Assembly (NCBI GenBank): GCA_903916775.1
Contig: CAIWXY010000088.1
Coordinates: forward strand, 1 to 11,593
DNA: 11,593 bases
Origin: an uncultured Actinomycetes bacterium
GTDB lineage: Bacteria; Actinomycetota; Actinomycetes; Nanopelagicales; Nanopelagicaceae
Direction: 5' to 3'
Shown here: one piece after another, positions 1 through 6,731 of the stretch
Layout of the letters: the number at the start of each line of letters is the position of its first letter
Numbering within the stretch: position 1 is the stretch's first letter
Position numbers and translations under genes: made by a program
Notes under the pieces: generated by a model
What the model was told of the DNA's origin: nothing
The model's input: only the letters and a program-made list of their open reading frames with translations
Databases searched by the model: none

Positions 1-931
1 GTGCTTCTCCCCCGCCAGTCAGACGCTTATAGGAGTTAACCCATTGGTTAGTGATGGCGCTCAACTCTGGCGCATGCTTAAGGACGCCTGCGACAAATGA
101 GCGACCTACAGCTGAGAGTTGATACTGAGCTCCTGCTTCAAAGAACGCATTCTCTTCTCCGCTAAAGAGCGAGAAGTGGGTATGCATTCCGCTACCCGGA
201 TGATCGGTAAATGGCTTTGGCATAAAGGAGGCATAGAAGCCTTGATCCAGAGCGACTTCTTTTACAACGTGACGGAAAGTCATGATGTTATCGGCAGTAG
301 TCAGAGCATCGGCGTAACGAAGATCAATCTCCTGCTGTCCAGGGCCACCTTCGTGATGAGAGAACTCAACGCTGATTCCCATTGCCTCAAGCATCGTGAT
401 CGCCTGGCGGCGGAAGTCATGACCTACTGGTGATGGCGTGTGATCGAAATACCCACCCTGATCTACCGGCTCTGGGATTTCGCCCTTTACTGGCTGGCTC
501 TTGAAGAGGAAGAACTCAATTTCGGGATGTGTGTAACAGGTATAACCCATCTCAGCAGCTTTTTCGAGAGTGCGCTTGAGGACATTGCGTGGGTCTGAGG
601 CTGATGGCGAACCATCGGGCATAGTGATATCGCAGAACATCTTGGCTGCACCTGGCGCAGCAGTTCGCCAAGGAAGAATGGTGAAGGTTGCTGCATCTGG
701 CTTTGCCAACATATCAGACTCAGTGACGCGAGCGAATCCTTCGATCGCAGAGCCATCGAATCCAATTCCTTCTGCAAAGGCGTTGTGCAGCTCGGCTGGT
801 GCGATTGCCACAGATTTGAGATAGCCCAAGACATCGGTGAACCAGAGTCGCACGAAGCGGATTCCGCGTTCTTCTAGCGTACGAAGGACGAAGTCTTCTT
901 GGCGGCTAATCTCTTCACTCATGGGCGCCAT
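1..931 (-). CDS. glnA2: Glutamine synthetase, GlnA2-type (partial, C-terminus off the window)
   Basis: Type I glutamine synthetase makes glutamine from glutamate, ammonia and ATP in the cytoplasm. About 310 residues are visible; members of this subfamily have about 446, so roughly 135 C-terminal residues lie beyond the left edge. The reading frame stays open to base 2. Visible motifs: an N-terminal beta-grasp region with RFVRLWFTDVLG and GFDGSAIEGFAR, the metal- and glutamate-binding stretch SHHEGGPGQQEIDLRYADA near residue 195, GSGMHTHFSLF near 247, and NQWVNSYKRL near 296. From memory the wording is closer to mycobacterial GlnA2 than to GlnA1. The start at 931 (MAPMSEE) is preferred over the in-frame ATG at 922 because a GAGG sits 5 bases upstream of it. 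It follows ald on the same strand. The adenylylation loop is outside the window, so GlnE control cannot be judged. Confidence 0.95.
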   Translation of the reverse strand, partial: MAPMSEEISRQEDFVLRTLEERGIRFVRLWFTDVLGYLKSVAIAPAELHNAFAEGIGFDGSAIEGFARVTESDMLAKPDAATFTILPWRTAAPGAAKMFCDITMPDGSPSASDPRNVLKRTLEKAAEMGYTCYTHPEIEFFLFKSQPVKGEIPEPVDQGGYFDHTPSPVGHDFRRQAITMLEAMGISVEFSHHEGGPGQQEIDLRYADALTTADNIMTFRHVVKEVALDQGFYASFMPKPFTDHPGSGMHTHFSLFSGEENAFFEAGAQYQLSAVGRSFVAGVLKHAPELSAITNQWVNSYKRLTGGGEA

Positions 932-936
932 CTTGC

Positions 937-940
937 CCTC
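937..940 (-). promoter_or_regulatory. Ribosome binding site of glnA2 (decides the start)
   Basis: On the minus strand GAGG is followed by five bases and then the ATG at 931. The second in-frame ATG at 922 would be 14 bases away, too far for good initiation. This favours the start three codons upstream. Confidence 0.5.
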
Positions 941-956
941 GCAGTGTTACGGCCTT

Positions 957-992
957 GTTAACAGATTGGCTAACGAGTGGGCTAACGAATGA
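957..992. repeat. Three tandem 12-bp repeats in the glnA2 upstream region
   Basis: On the plus strand three direct units follow each other: GTTAACAGATTG (957-968), GCTAACGAGTGG (969-980) and GCTAACGAATGA (981-992). The shared core is G(T/C)TAAC followed by six less conserved bases. They sit 26 to 61 bases before the glnA2 start and just after the ald stop. Tandem direct half-sites about one helical turn apart are the usual target form of OmpR-family regulators. In actinobacteria GlnR binds GTnAC/GAAAC-type half-sites in front of nitrogen genes. The period here is 12 rather than 11, so GlnR assignment is only a suggestion. Confidence 0.5.
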
Positions 993-1012
993 ACTGATAG
1001 ATGGGTTCGCTG

Positions 1013-2092
1013 CTACAGGTTATGAGCTGCAGCAACCGCCGCATACTTGATCTGGCCATCATGGACATTGAGCCCGAAACCAAGCGCCGGATCATCAGCG
1101 ATGGCCTTCTCCCAACCCTTGTTCGCAATTGCCAGAGCGTATTTGATCGTGGCATTGGCCAACGCATAGGTCGAGGTAGCCGGAACCGCTCCTGGCATAT
1201 TGGCGACGCAATAGTAGAGCGATTCATGGACCTTAAATGTTGGGTCCGCATGCGTTGTGGCATGTGAGCCCTCAAAGCAGCCTCCCTGGTCAATTGCTAC
1301 ATCAACAAGGACTGAGCCTGGCTTCATTTTGGCAACCAAATCTTGAGTAACTAACTTTGGAGCCTTTGCTCCAGGGACCAACACTGCGCCGATCACCAAA
1401 TCTGCTTCCATGCACTGTTGCTCGATTTCATACGCCGAAGATGCAAGTGTCTTTACCTGACCCGCAAAGATCTGGTCGATCTCAGCCAATCTCTCCAGAT
1501 TAAGATCCAAGATCGTGACATCAGCATGCATACCGTGAGCAATGGTTGCAGCTGCAACTCCCACAACTCCGCCACCCAAAATAACAACTTTGCCTGGGCG
1601 CACTCCAGGAACTCCTGGAAGCAGGACTCCGCGTCCTCCGTTAGGGCGTTGCAAAGCCGCAGCTCCTACCTGAATCGACATACGTCCTGCTACCTCTGAC
1701 ATTGGGGCAAGCAGTGGCAAGTGGCGATTGACTTCGACTGTCTCATAGGCAATCGCAGTAACACCACGTTCGATCAGTGCAAGCGTAAGTTCACGATCAG
1801 CAGCAAGGTGTAGGTATGTGAAAAGAATCTGACCCTTGCGCATCTTGGGATACTCAATCGCAATCGGCTCTTTGACTTTCATGACCATCTCAGCGCGCTG
1901 CCAGATCTCATCCGCGCTAGCAACAATTGTTGCGCCTGCTTCTACGTACTGCGCATCAGTAATTGCCGATCCGATGCCCGCACCGGCTTCAATCAAAACT
2001 TCATGGTGTGCGGCCAGTGCATGAACACCAGATGGAGTAAGAGCAACACGGGATTCATTATTTTTGATTTCTTTAAGGCAACCAATAATCAT
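1013..2092 (-). CDS. ald: Alanine dehydrogenase
   Basis: NAD-dependent alanine dehydrogenase interconverts L-alanine with pyruvate and ammonia. The protein has 359 residues (family about 360-371) and is full length. Residues visible: the substrate-binding Lys in VKEP (K74), the catalytic His in TYLHLAA (H95), a Rossmann GGGVVG at 173-178 with the NAD-ribose acid D196 in ILDLN, and the catalytic Asp in VAIDQGGCFEG (D268). The segments LLAPMSEVAGR and GAVLVPGAKAPKLV are also family hallmarks. The first in-frame ATG fits the family N-terminus (MIIGCLKEIKNNESRVA). Its ribosome site AGGAG is 12 bases upstream, which is rather long. It starts 20 bases after the DUF4192 gene, so the two are probably one transcript, and glnA2 follows 81 bases later. 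The neighbourhood points to ammonia and alanine balance. Confidence 0.97.
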   Translation of the reverse strand: MIIGCLKEIKNNESRVALTPSGVHALAAHHEVLIEAGAGIGSAITDAQYVEAGATIVASADEIWQRAEMVMKVKEPIAIEYPKMRKGQILFTYLHLAADRELTLALIERGVTAIAYETVEVNRHLPLLAPMSEVAGRMSIQVGAAALQRPNGGRGVLLPGVPGVRPGKVVILGGGVVGVAAATIAHGMHADVTILDLNLERLAEIDQIFAGQVKTLASSAYEIEQQCMEADLVIGAVLVPGAKAPKLVTQDLVAKMKPGSVLVDVAIDQGGCFEGSHATTHADPTFKVHESLYYCVANMPGAVPATSTYALANATIKYALAIANKGWEKAIADDPALGFGLNVHDGQIKYAAVAAAHNL

Positions 2093-2104
2093 GACTTCAT
2101 CGTA

Positions 2105-2109
2105 CTCCT
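2105..2109 (-). promoter_or_regulatory. Ribosome binding site of ald, unusually distant
   Basis: AGGAG on the minus strand lies in the 20-base gap after the DUF4192 stop and 12 bases before the ald ATG. An ATG at 2099 between them would give only ATG AAG TCA TGA, a three-codon frame whose TGA overlaps the ald ATG (ATGA). It could be a chance frame or a tiny coupled leader. Confidence 0.4.
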
Positions 2110-2112
2110 AGC

Positions 2113-3123
2113 TCAAGATTGGGAGAAGAGGCTGGCACAGATCTTGGGGTGAAGCTCTTCACGCATCGCCGTGAAACTCGCAGGTGGCCACCCAGCCGCA
2201 AAAGTTCTGCGTAATAGTTTGGCCATGTGATACGAAGAGTCCTCATCGAGCGCACGATCTAGCGCACGCTGAGCCAGAGCACCTTCTCCTCGCTCATAAG
2301 AAATGGTTGCAAAGATCACCGCAACGGATGAAACATATCCCTTGGGTGCAATACGCAGCATCCATCGCCACATATCCCACAGCGATTCTTGGCTTTCTGG
2401 GGTGCTAACACCCATTGCATAATCGCGCACCTGCAGATCTAACAGCCGCACCAAAACCAGAGCGACGAGCTCTCGATCAACTCCCATTCCCGCGTGTCCA
2501 TAACTTTCGCATAGTTCATCGATTGCGCGTGCGCCCTCTCGTTGTTGCACTTTCACATCATCCGCCTCGTAATCAATCGGATCTAATTTCTTGAGAGCAG
2601 CAATCAATACCCGATCTTTAGGCAGGGCCGCCAGTGAAGCTTTCATATCCAAAATGCTTGGATACGGCATCGGACGCCCCAGGGCCACCTGTTCTGCAGT
2701 AATTCTGGAATCACTGATCGGAGGAATTGTGCTTCCTTCTACTGGGCAGCAACTCAGGTCTGCACACATAACAGAGCGGAAGCGATCATCTCTGACTTCG
2801 ATTGCCTCCTTAACCTCGATCCCCTGCTCTGAAATCGCGTGGGTGTACGGCTCTAAATTTTGACTCTCTTTATGGAGCTCGCTCGGCAAATAGCCAACGA
2901 CAATTGCTCCCTCTGCTTTTTCGCGCTTGAGGTAGGAGGCCAATTGGAGTGCGCGCAGAGCAATCTCTTTATGATCGCGCGATGGGTAATCAACCCGCAT
3001 CGCCATCCCTACGGCGCCTTCCTTGAGCGCAATCACCACGAGCGAATCTTTCGGGTGGTAACCGACGAGAAATGGAACAGCGGCTAGCAAATCATGAGGT
3101 GTAGAAAGTGTTGTTGAGTTCAT
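2113..3123 (-). CDS. DUF4192 family protein of unknown function
   Basis: A 336-residue cytoplasmic-looking protein without signal peptide or membrane segment. The N-terminal stretch TPHDLLAAVPFLVGYHPKDSLVVIAL (residues 8-33) is characteristic of the actinobacterial DUF4192 family, whose biochemical role is not known. The middle holds an Asp/Glu-rich region with C119, C125 and C126 in the segment MCADLSCCPVEG. The C-terminal third looks like alpha-helical repeats with alternating Ala, Leu and Arg (DMWRWMLRIAPKGYVSSVAVIFATISYERGEGALAQRALDRAL), reminiscent of a TPR-like fold. The ATG at 3123 is the first in frame after a TAA six bases upstream and has no clear ribosome site. It is 20 bases upstream of ald and probably co-transcribed with it. 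The family call is firm; function is open. Confidence 0.85.
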   Translation of the reverse strand: MNSTTLSTPHDLLAAVPFLVGYHPKDSLVVIALKEGAVGMAMRVDYPSRDHKEIALRALQLASYLKREKAEGAIVVGYLPSELHKESQNLEPYTHAISEQGIEVKEAIEVRDDRFRSVMCADLSCCPVEGSTIPPISDSRITAEQVALGRPMPYPSILDMKASLAALPKDRVLIAALKKLDPIDYEADDVKVQQREGARAIDELCESYGHAGMGVDRELVALVLVRLLDLQVRDYAMGVSTPESQESLWDMWRWMLRIAPKGYVSSVAVIFATISYERGEGALAQRALDRALDEDSSYHMAKLLRRTFAAGWPPASFTAMREELHPKICASLFSQS

Positions 3124-3155
3124 GGCTTAAAGATGGCGCGCAGCACGATCATCAC

Positions 3156-3168
3156 AACGACCGTCGTT
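3156..3168. promoter_or_regulatory. 13-bp palindrome upstream of the DUF4192 gene
   Basis: AACGAC-C-GTCGTT is a perfect inverted repeat with a single central base, located 33 bases before the DUF4192 start and 19 bases after the stop of the PKD gene. The one-base centre is too small for an RNA hairpin loop and no T-run follows, so a protein-binding site is more likely than a terminator. No known regulator is assigned. Confidence 0.3.
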
Positions 3169-3186
3169 ATTGAAATGTGCATAACC

Positions 3187-3987
3187 TCACCCTGTGTAAT
3201 TCGTAGGACCGGGAGCAACAGTGATCTGCGAACTCATGTTTTGCACGATCGCACCACCTAGAACAGGCAATACCGAGCCCTGTGATGCCCACGTACCAGC
3301 CCACGAAATCGTGAGTGAGGCGGTGTAGTTGCCGGAACTGGCATAGGTGTGTGTCACCGATTTGTTTGGATAAGCACCCCCAGGATTGCTAGTAGTCATG
3401 GTTGTTCCATCACCGAAATCCCAGGCAAAGGAAGGTTGGAGAACTACGTTCACTCCTATCCCAAGAATGGATGTGGCGATATTAAATATCGATCCCGCAT
3501 CGCTCCAGAAGTAGACGGGAACTCCAGCGAGCGGATCACTGACGGGCTGATACAACAAATGGTTTCCTGGCAACAGTTTTGTGATCTCATCCGAAAGATT
3601 CACCGCCGCAGTTGTCACGGCGGCGACAACACTGGTTTTATGCACAACTTTTTTCACGGCAGGTCGATATGTGTACTTTGGAGTTGGCCGTAGTGCGTAA
3701 GGAATCCACGTACTTGGCTTTGGTTTAGCGACAGTTGTATGCACAACGGGCTTTCGAACAACTGGAGCGGACGTGCGCTTAGGTTTTGGGGGCGCTGCAA
3801 CCGTTCCCGGAGTATTTTGATTGGCGGTAATCACAATCTGATTCGTTGTGGGGTCGGTGTAAACACTGACGCACGGCCCACCACTGCAGCTTGTCGCCAT
3901 AAATAGCCCACTCATCGCCGCCGCCCCAACCAGTTGCGTATTAACCTGAGTAATGAGGTGCGCACCTGGTGGCACGGTGTAAATCAT
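3187..3987 (-). CDS. PKD-domain protein, probably exported or surface-associated
   Basis: A 266-residue protein of unknown specific role. Residues 15-31 are weakly hydrophobic (LVGAAAMSGLFMA) and could be a poor signal or anchor; C34 and C39 follow within a short segment. Residues 60-119 form a Pro/Lys/Val/Thr-rich linker rich in repeated PKP, VVRK and VVHKT motifs, typical of cell-wall-spanning regions. The C-terminal half (about 150-257) carries a PKD domain: WDFGDGTT at 189-196 and HTYASSGNYTASLTISW at 213-229. PKD domains are beta-sandwiches usually found outside the cell. A stop codon lies four codons upstream of the ATG, so the start cannot be much earlier. No ribosome site is seen. It is divergent from the NUDIX gene and 63 bases upstream of the DUF4192 gene. 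Confidence 0.75.
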   Translation of the reverse strand: MIYTVPPGAHLITQVNTQLVGAAAMSGLFMATSCSGGPCVSVYTDPTTNQIVITANQNTPGTVAAPPKPKRTSAPVVRKPVVHTTVAKPKPSTWIPYALRPTPKYTYRPAVKKVVHKTSVVAAVTTAAVNLSDEITKLLPGNHLLYQPVSDPLAGVPVYFWSDAGSIFNIATSILGIGVNVVLQPSFAWDFGDGTTMTTSNPGGAYPNKSVTHTYASSGNYTASLTISWAGTWASQGSVLPVLGGAIVQNMSSQITVAPGPTNYTG

Positions 3988-4039
3988 GTGGCGACGTTAA
4001 GACAACCCCGGCGTGCGCCACCTAGCCACGCCACGCTCC

Positions 4040-4065
4040 TGTGGATGCAGGCGAATTGTGGATAA
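4040..4065 (+). promoter_or_regulatory. Two DnaA-box-like sites in the divergent intergenic region
   Basis: TGTGGATAA at 4057-4065 is the exact reverse complement of the consensus DnaA box TTATCCACA. TGTGGATGC at 4040-4048 shares its first seven bases, in the same orientation, 17 bp start to start. Both lie in the 96-bp gap between the PKD gene and the NUDIX gene. They may also overlap the NUDIX promoter. Binding is inferred only from the match. Confidence 0.35.
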
Positions 4066-4083
4066 AAGTGCAACCCTACGTGC

Positions 4084-4548
4084 ATGAGCGCTACCGATGG
4101 AGACGGCTGGATTCAATGCAGCTGTGGCAATCGCCATTGGGGTCTGCATGGCGCAGCGGGATTACTTCTTGTCCGCGATGGTCAGGTACTCCTGCAGCAC
4201 AGAGCGCCGTGGGTCCATAACGGTGACACCTGGGGCATTCCTGGTGGCGCAAAGGATTCACATGAAAGCGTCTTAGAAGGCGCAACCCGTGAGGCTCATG
4301 AAGAGATCGGAATTTATCCGTCTACCTTTACTCCAATCACTATTCACACTGATGATCATGGCGATTGGCGTTATGACACGATCATTGCGCAAGCGCATCA
4401 TGACCTCTTCCCGCACGAACTCAATGATGAAGCGCAGGAAGTTGCATGGGTCGATATCAGCGAGGTTCACACTAAACACTTGCACCCATCATTTGCGCGC
4501 CATTGGCCGACGCTTCAATCACTCATCTTCGAGCACAAACTAGCCTGA
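4084..4548 (+). CDS. NUDIX hydrolase
   Basis: NUDIX hydrolases cleave nucleoside diphosphates linked to another group, for example damaged dNTPs or ADP-ribose; the substrate here cannot be told. The protein has 154 residues. The full NUDIX box is present at 55-77: G-AKDSH-E-SVLEGAT-REAHEEIGI, matching GX5EX7REUXEEXGU with all metal-binding glutamates. Upstream, GDTWGIPGG is the usual lead-in. The N-terminus WIQCSCGNRHWGLHGAAGLLL has two cysteines (C12, C14) and the RHWG-HGAAG pattern seen in actinobacterial members. The ATG at 4084 has no Shine-Dalgarno sequence, so translation may be leaderless or weakly led. It converges on the helicase gene with one base between stops. A housecleaning role for oxidised nucleotides is plausible but inferred. 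Confidence 0.9.
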   Translation: MSATDGDGWIQCSCGNRHWGLHGAAGLLLVRDGQVLLQHRAPWVHNGDTWGIPGGAKDSHESVLEGATREAHEEIGIYPSTFTPITIHTDDHGDWRYDTIIAQAHHDLFPHELNDEAQEVAWVDISEVHTKHLHPSFARHWPTLQSLIFEHKLA

Positions 4549-4549
4549 C

Positions 4550-6580
4550 TTATTTTCCTTCGGCTTTGTACTGCGCATCTAAACGTTTGAGGGATTCTTT
4601 CACTACCGTCCCATCACTCGTTCTATAAAAAGGCGGCATCGAATTTAATAACGTTGAGCCATATCGCTTGGTCACAATCCGAGAATCCAAAATGGCAACA
4701 ACACCCCGATCATCGATTGATCGAATTAGTCGACCAGTGCCCTGGGATAACAAGAGCGCCGCACGCGGGAGTGAGACCTGCATAAATCCACTACCGCCAG
4801 CTTGATCAGCTTCGGCAGAACGAGCGGCCATCACCGGCTCATCAGGACGCGGGAATGGAATTCGATCGATAACGACCAACGTGCAGGCTGGACCTGGCAC
4901 ATCGATTCCCTGCCAGAGCGAAATCGTTCCAAGAAGTATGGAGCGTGGATCTTTTGCGAAACGATCAACGAGTGGTCCAACAGAATCTCCACGACGCTGG
5001 GTAATAATCGGTAGCTTGAGATCGGCCAACACTTTGCGCAGATGCTCATCAGCCATCTCTACACCACGCCATGACGAGAAGAGTGCGAGCGTGCGACCGC
5101 CTGCTGCTTCCGCCAACTCCCCTAACTCTGTTAGCGCATCCAAGCCTGGACCATCTCGGCCAGGCTCTTGCAGATGACGGGGCATGTAGAGCATTCCTTG
5201 CGAAGCAAAATCAAATGGTGAGCCGACATCGAGCATCTGAACATTGGCGGGATCGATCTGATCACTCTCATACGTCGACTCGTCGTGATCATCTGCTTCG
5301 CTGCCCACTATGAAACCAATCTGCCTTGCTACTGCATCGAAGGATTTACCAATCGTCAGGGTTGCAGATGTTGCAATGACCGGGGCCATTGTTAATAAGT
5401 TGTCGCGAAGAACATGCGAGACCGAGAGCGGCGCCAAATAGAGCGTGGCGAAATTTGCTTCAAACCACATGACCTGACCCTTTGCGGGACGGAGCATCTT
5501 GGTAACAATTGTCTGCACTTCTTGGGTCGCGCCTTTGACCCGTGCGCGTTGGGCCATTGTGTCAGGATCGATCACATCACTATCAGCTTGAATTTGTGCG
5601 AGCACCGCAGCAGAAGCCTCTTTCACTTTGCGAATCGGTGCCTCTAGTTGGCGAGGCAACTCTGGAAGTCGCCCACCCTTGGTCGGATCGCTACGAACAT
5701 CTTGTGCGAAATCTGCGATCGCTTCGGCGACTTCATCGGCCGCCTTCTTAAATGCAGCTGTTGCCTTGCTGCTCAAATGTTTGTGAGCCATATTGGCCGC
5801 ACGCTCTACCCCACCAGCGGTGAGCTCTTCGGTGACAGCTTGTGTTGTTCTATCCATAAATTCGTGAGCTTCATCGAGAATCACCGCATCACGCTCAGGC
5901 AAGATGGGATGTGAATCCACAATCTCAATCGCAAGTAGGGTGTGATTGGTGACGACAACATCTGCGGTTTGAGCCTTGAGCTTTGCATTGGCCGAGAAAC
6001 ATTGCGACCCAAAAGTGCACTCATCTTTACCGATGCATTCTCGTCCCGATACCGAGTTGGCGTGCCAGACACGACGATCAACATCCGGCGCATCATCGCG
6101 ATCGCCACTCACGCCGGGAGTCTGTGCCCATGCGCGCAATCGCTTCTGATCTTTCTCTAGTGTGCCGATCTCCATCAGGATCTCACCATCAGGATCTTGT
6201 TCGGCGCCATTCATCTTCTGAAGACATAAGTAGTTTCCCACGCCTTTATAGACAGCAAATGTCAGCTCGCGCCCTAATTGTTTCTCTAGTGCGGGCTTGA
6301 TTCGAGGCAGATCGCGCTCTACCAACTGACGTTGTAGCGCGAGTGTTGCTGTAGCAACCAATACCTTTTTGCCGTGCACAAGTGCCGGAACTAAATACGC
6401 TAATGACTTTCCGGTGCCGGTACCTGCTTGCACCAGTAAGTGATGTCGATCAGAGAGTGCATTTGCGACAGCTTCAGCCATTGCAATTTGGCCCTCACGA
6501 GGTTGTCCCCCAATTGATTCGATGGCGGCATCAAGTGCAAGTCCTACTTGCTTCATCACTTGGTTCTTTTCCCCGGCCAT
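4550..6580 (-). CDS. dinG: ATP-dependent DNA helicase, DinG/XPD-like superfamily 2
   Basis: A 676-residue helicase related to DinG and XPD, which unwind DNA 5' to 3' and act on repair and replication intermediates. Motifs in order: Walker A AGTGTGKS (52-59), motif Ia ATATLALQRQL (76-86), four cysteines C119, C182, C188 and C194 placed as in the iron-sulfur domain of this family, DEAH (236-239), motif III SATLTI (405-410), motif V LGTISLWQGIDVPG (550-563) and motif VI QGTGRLIRS (613-621). All are intact, so an active 4Fe-4S helicase is expected. Residues 245-400 form the helical arch region. The ATG at 6580 has only a weak AAGG upstream; M9 is an alternative start. No LexA box is present in its 150-base upstream region, so SOS control as in E. 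coli dinG is not supported here. Confidence 0.92.
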   Translation of the reverse strand: MAGEKNQVMKQVGLALDAAIESIGGQPREGQIAMAEAVANALSDRHHLLVQAGTGTGKSLAYLVPALVHGKKVLVATATLALQRQLVERDLPRIKPALEKQLGRELTFAVYKGVGNYLCLQKMNGAEQDPDGEILMEIGTLEKDQKRLRAWAQTPGVSGDRDDAPDVDRRVWHANSVSGRECIGKDECTFGSQCFSANAKLKAQTADVVVTNHTLLAIEIVDSHPILPERDAVILDEAHEFMDRTTQAVTEELTAGGVERAANMAHKHLSSKATAAFKKAADEVAEAIADFAQDVRSDPTKGGRLPELPRQLEAPIRKVKEASAAVLAQIQADSDVIDPDTMAQRARVKGATQEVQTIVTKMLRPAKGQVMWFEANFATLYLAPLSVSHVLRDNLLTMAPVIATSATLTIGKSFDAVARQIGFIVGSEADDHDESTYESDQIDPANVQMLDVGSPFDFASQGMLYMPRHLQEPGRDGPGLDALTELGELAEAAGGRTLALFSSWRGVEMADEHLRKVLADLKLPIITQRRGDSVGPLVDRFAKDPRSILLGTISLWQGIDVPGPACTLVVIDRIPFPRPDEPVMAARSAEADQAGGSGFMQVSLPRAALLLSQGTGRLIRSIDDRGVVAILDSRIVTKRYGSTLLNSMPPFYRTSDGTVVKESLKRLDAQYKAEGK

Positions 6581-6681
6581 CTCTCAACCTTATCTTTCTT
6601 CACTGGCTCACATTCCCAATCCACAATCTTCTCTACCTATAAATATTGCGCAGCGCTAAACCCAGCAATAACTGAAAGCAA

Positions 6682-6719
6682 TAAGAAGGGCCCTGGGTTT
6701 AACCCAAGGCCCTTGCTTA
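6682..6719 (-). terminator. Strong hairpin terminator of nrdJ
   Basis: AAGGGCC (6686-6692) pairs with GGCCCTT (6708-6714); after one C/A mismatch TGGGTT (6694-6699) pairs with AACCCA (6701-6706). Outside a single bulged base, TAAG (6682-6685) pairs with CTTA (6716-6719). Read on the minus strand the stem starts 12 bases after the nrdJ stop and is followed by a T-rich stretch (CTTATTGCTTT). The plus-strand side has no T-run. This separates nrdJ from the helicase gene downstream. Confidence 0.8.
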
Positions 6720-6731
6720 CAAACTATCGGA

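Noticed and set aside
119..433. A 104-residue plus-strand open frame
   Set aside because: It lies antisense to the clearly conserved glutamine synthetase frame and has no recognisable family features.
4012..4042. GC-rich GCGTG/CACGC repeats between the PKD and NUDIX genes
   Set aside because: Only five base pairs match before mismatches, and no T-run follows; too weak to call a hairpin or operator.
6581..6731. Possible LexA box before the DinG-like helicase gene
   Set aside because: No TCGAAC or GTTCGA half-site pair is present, so SOS control is not supported.
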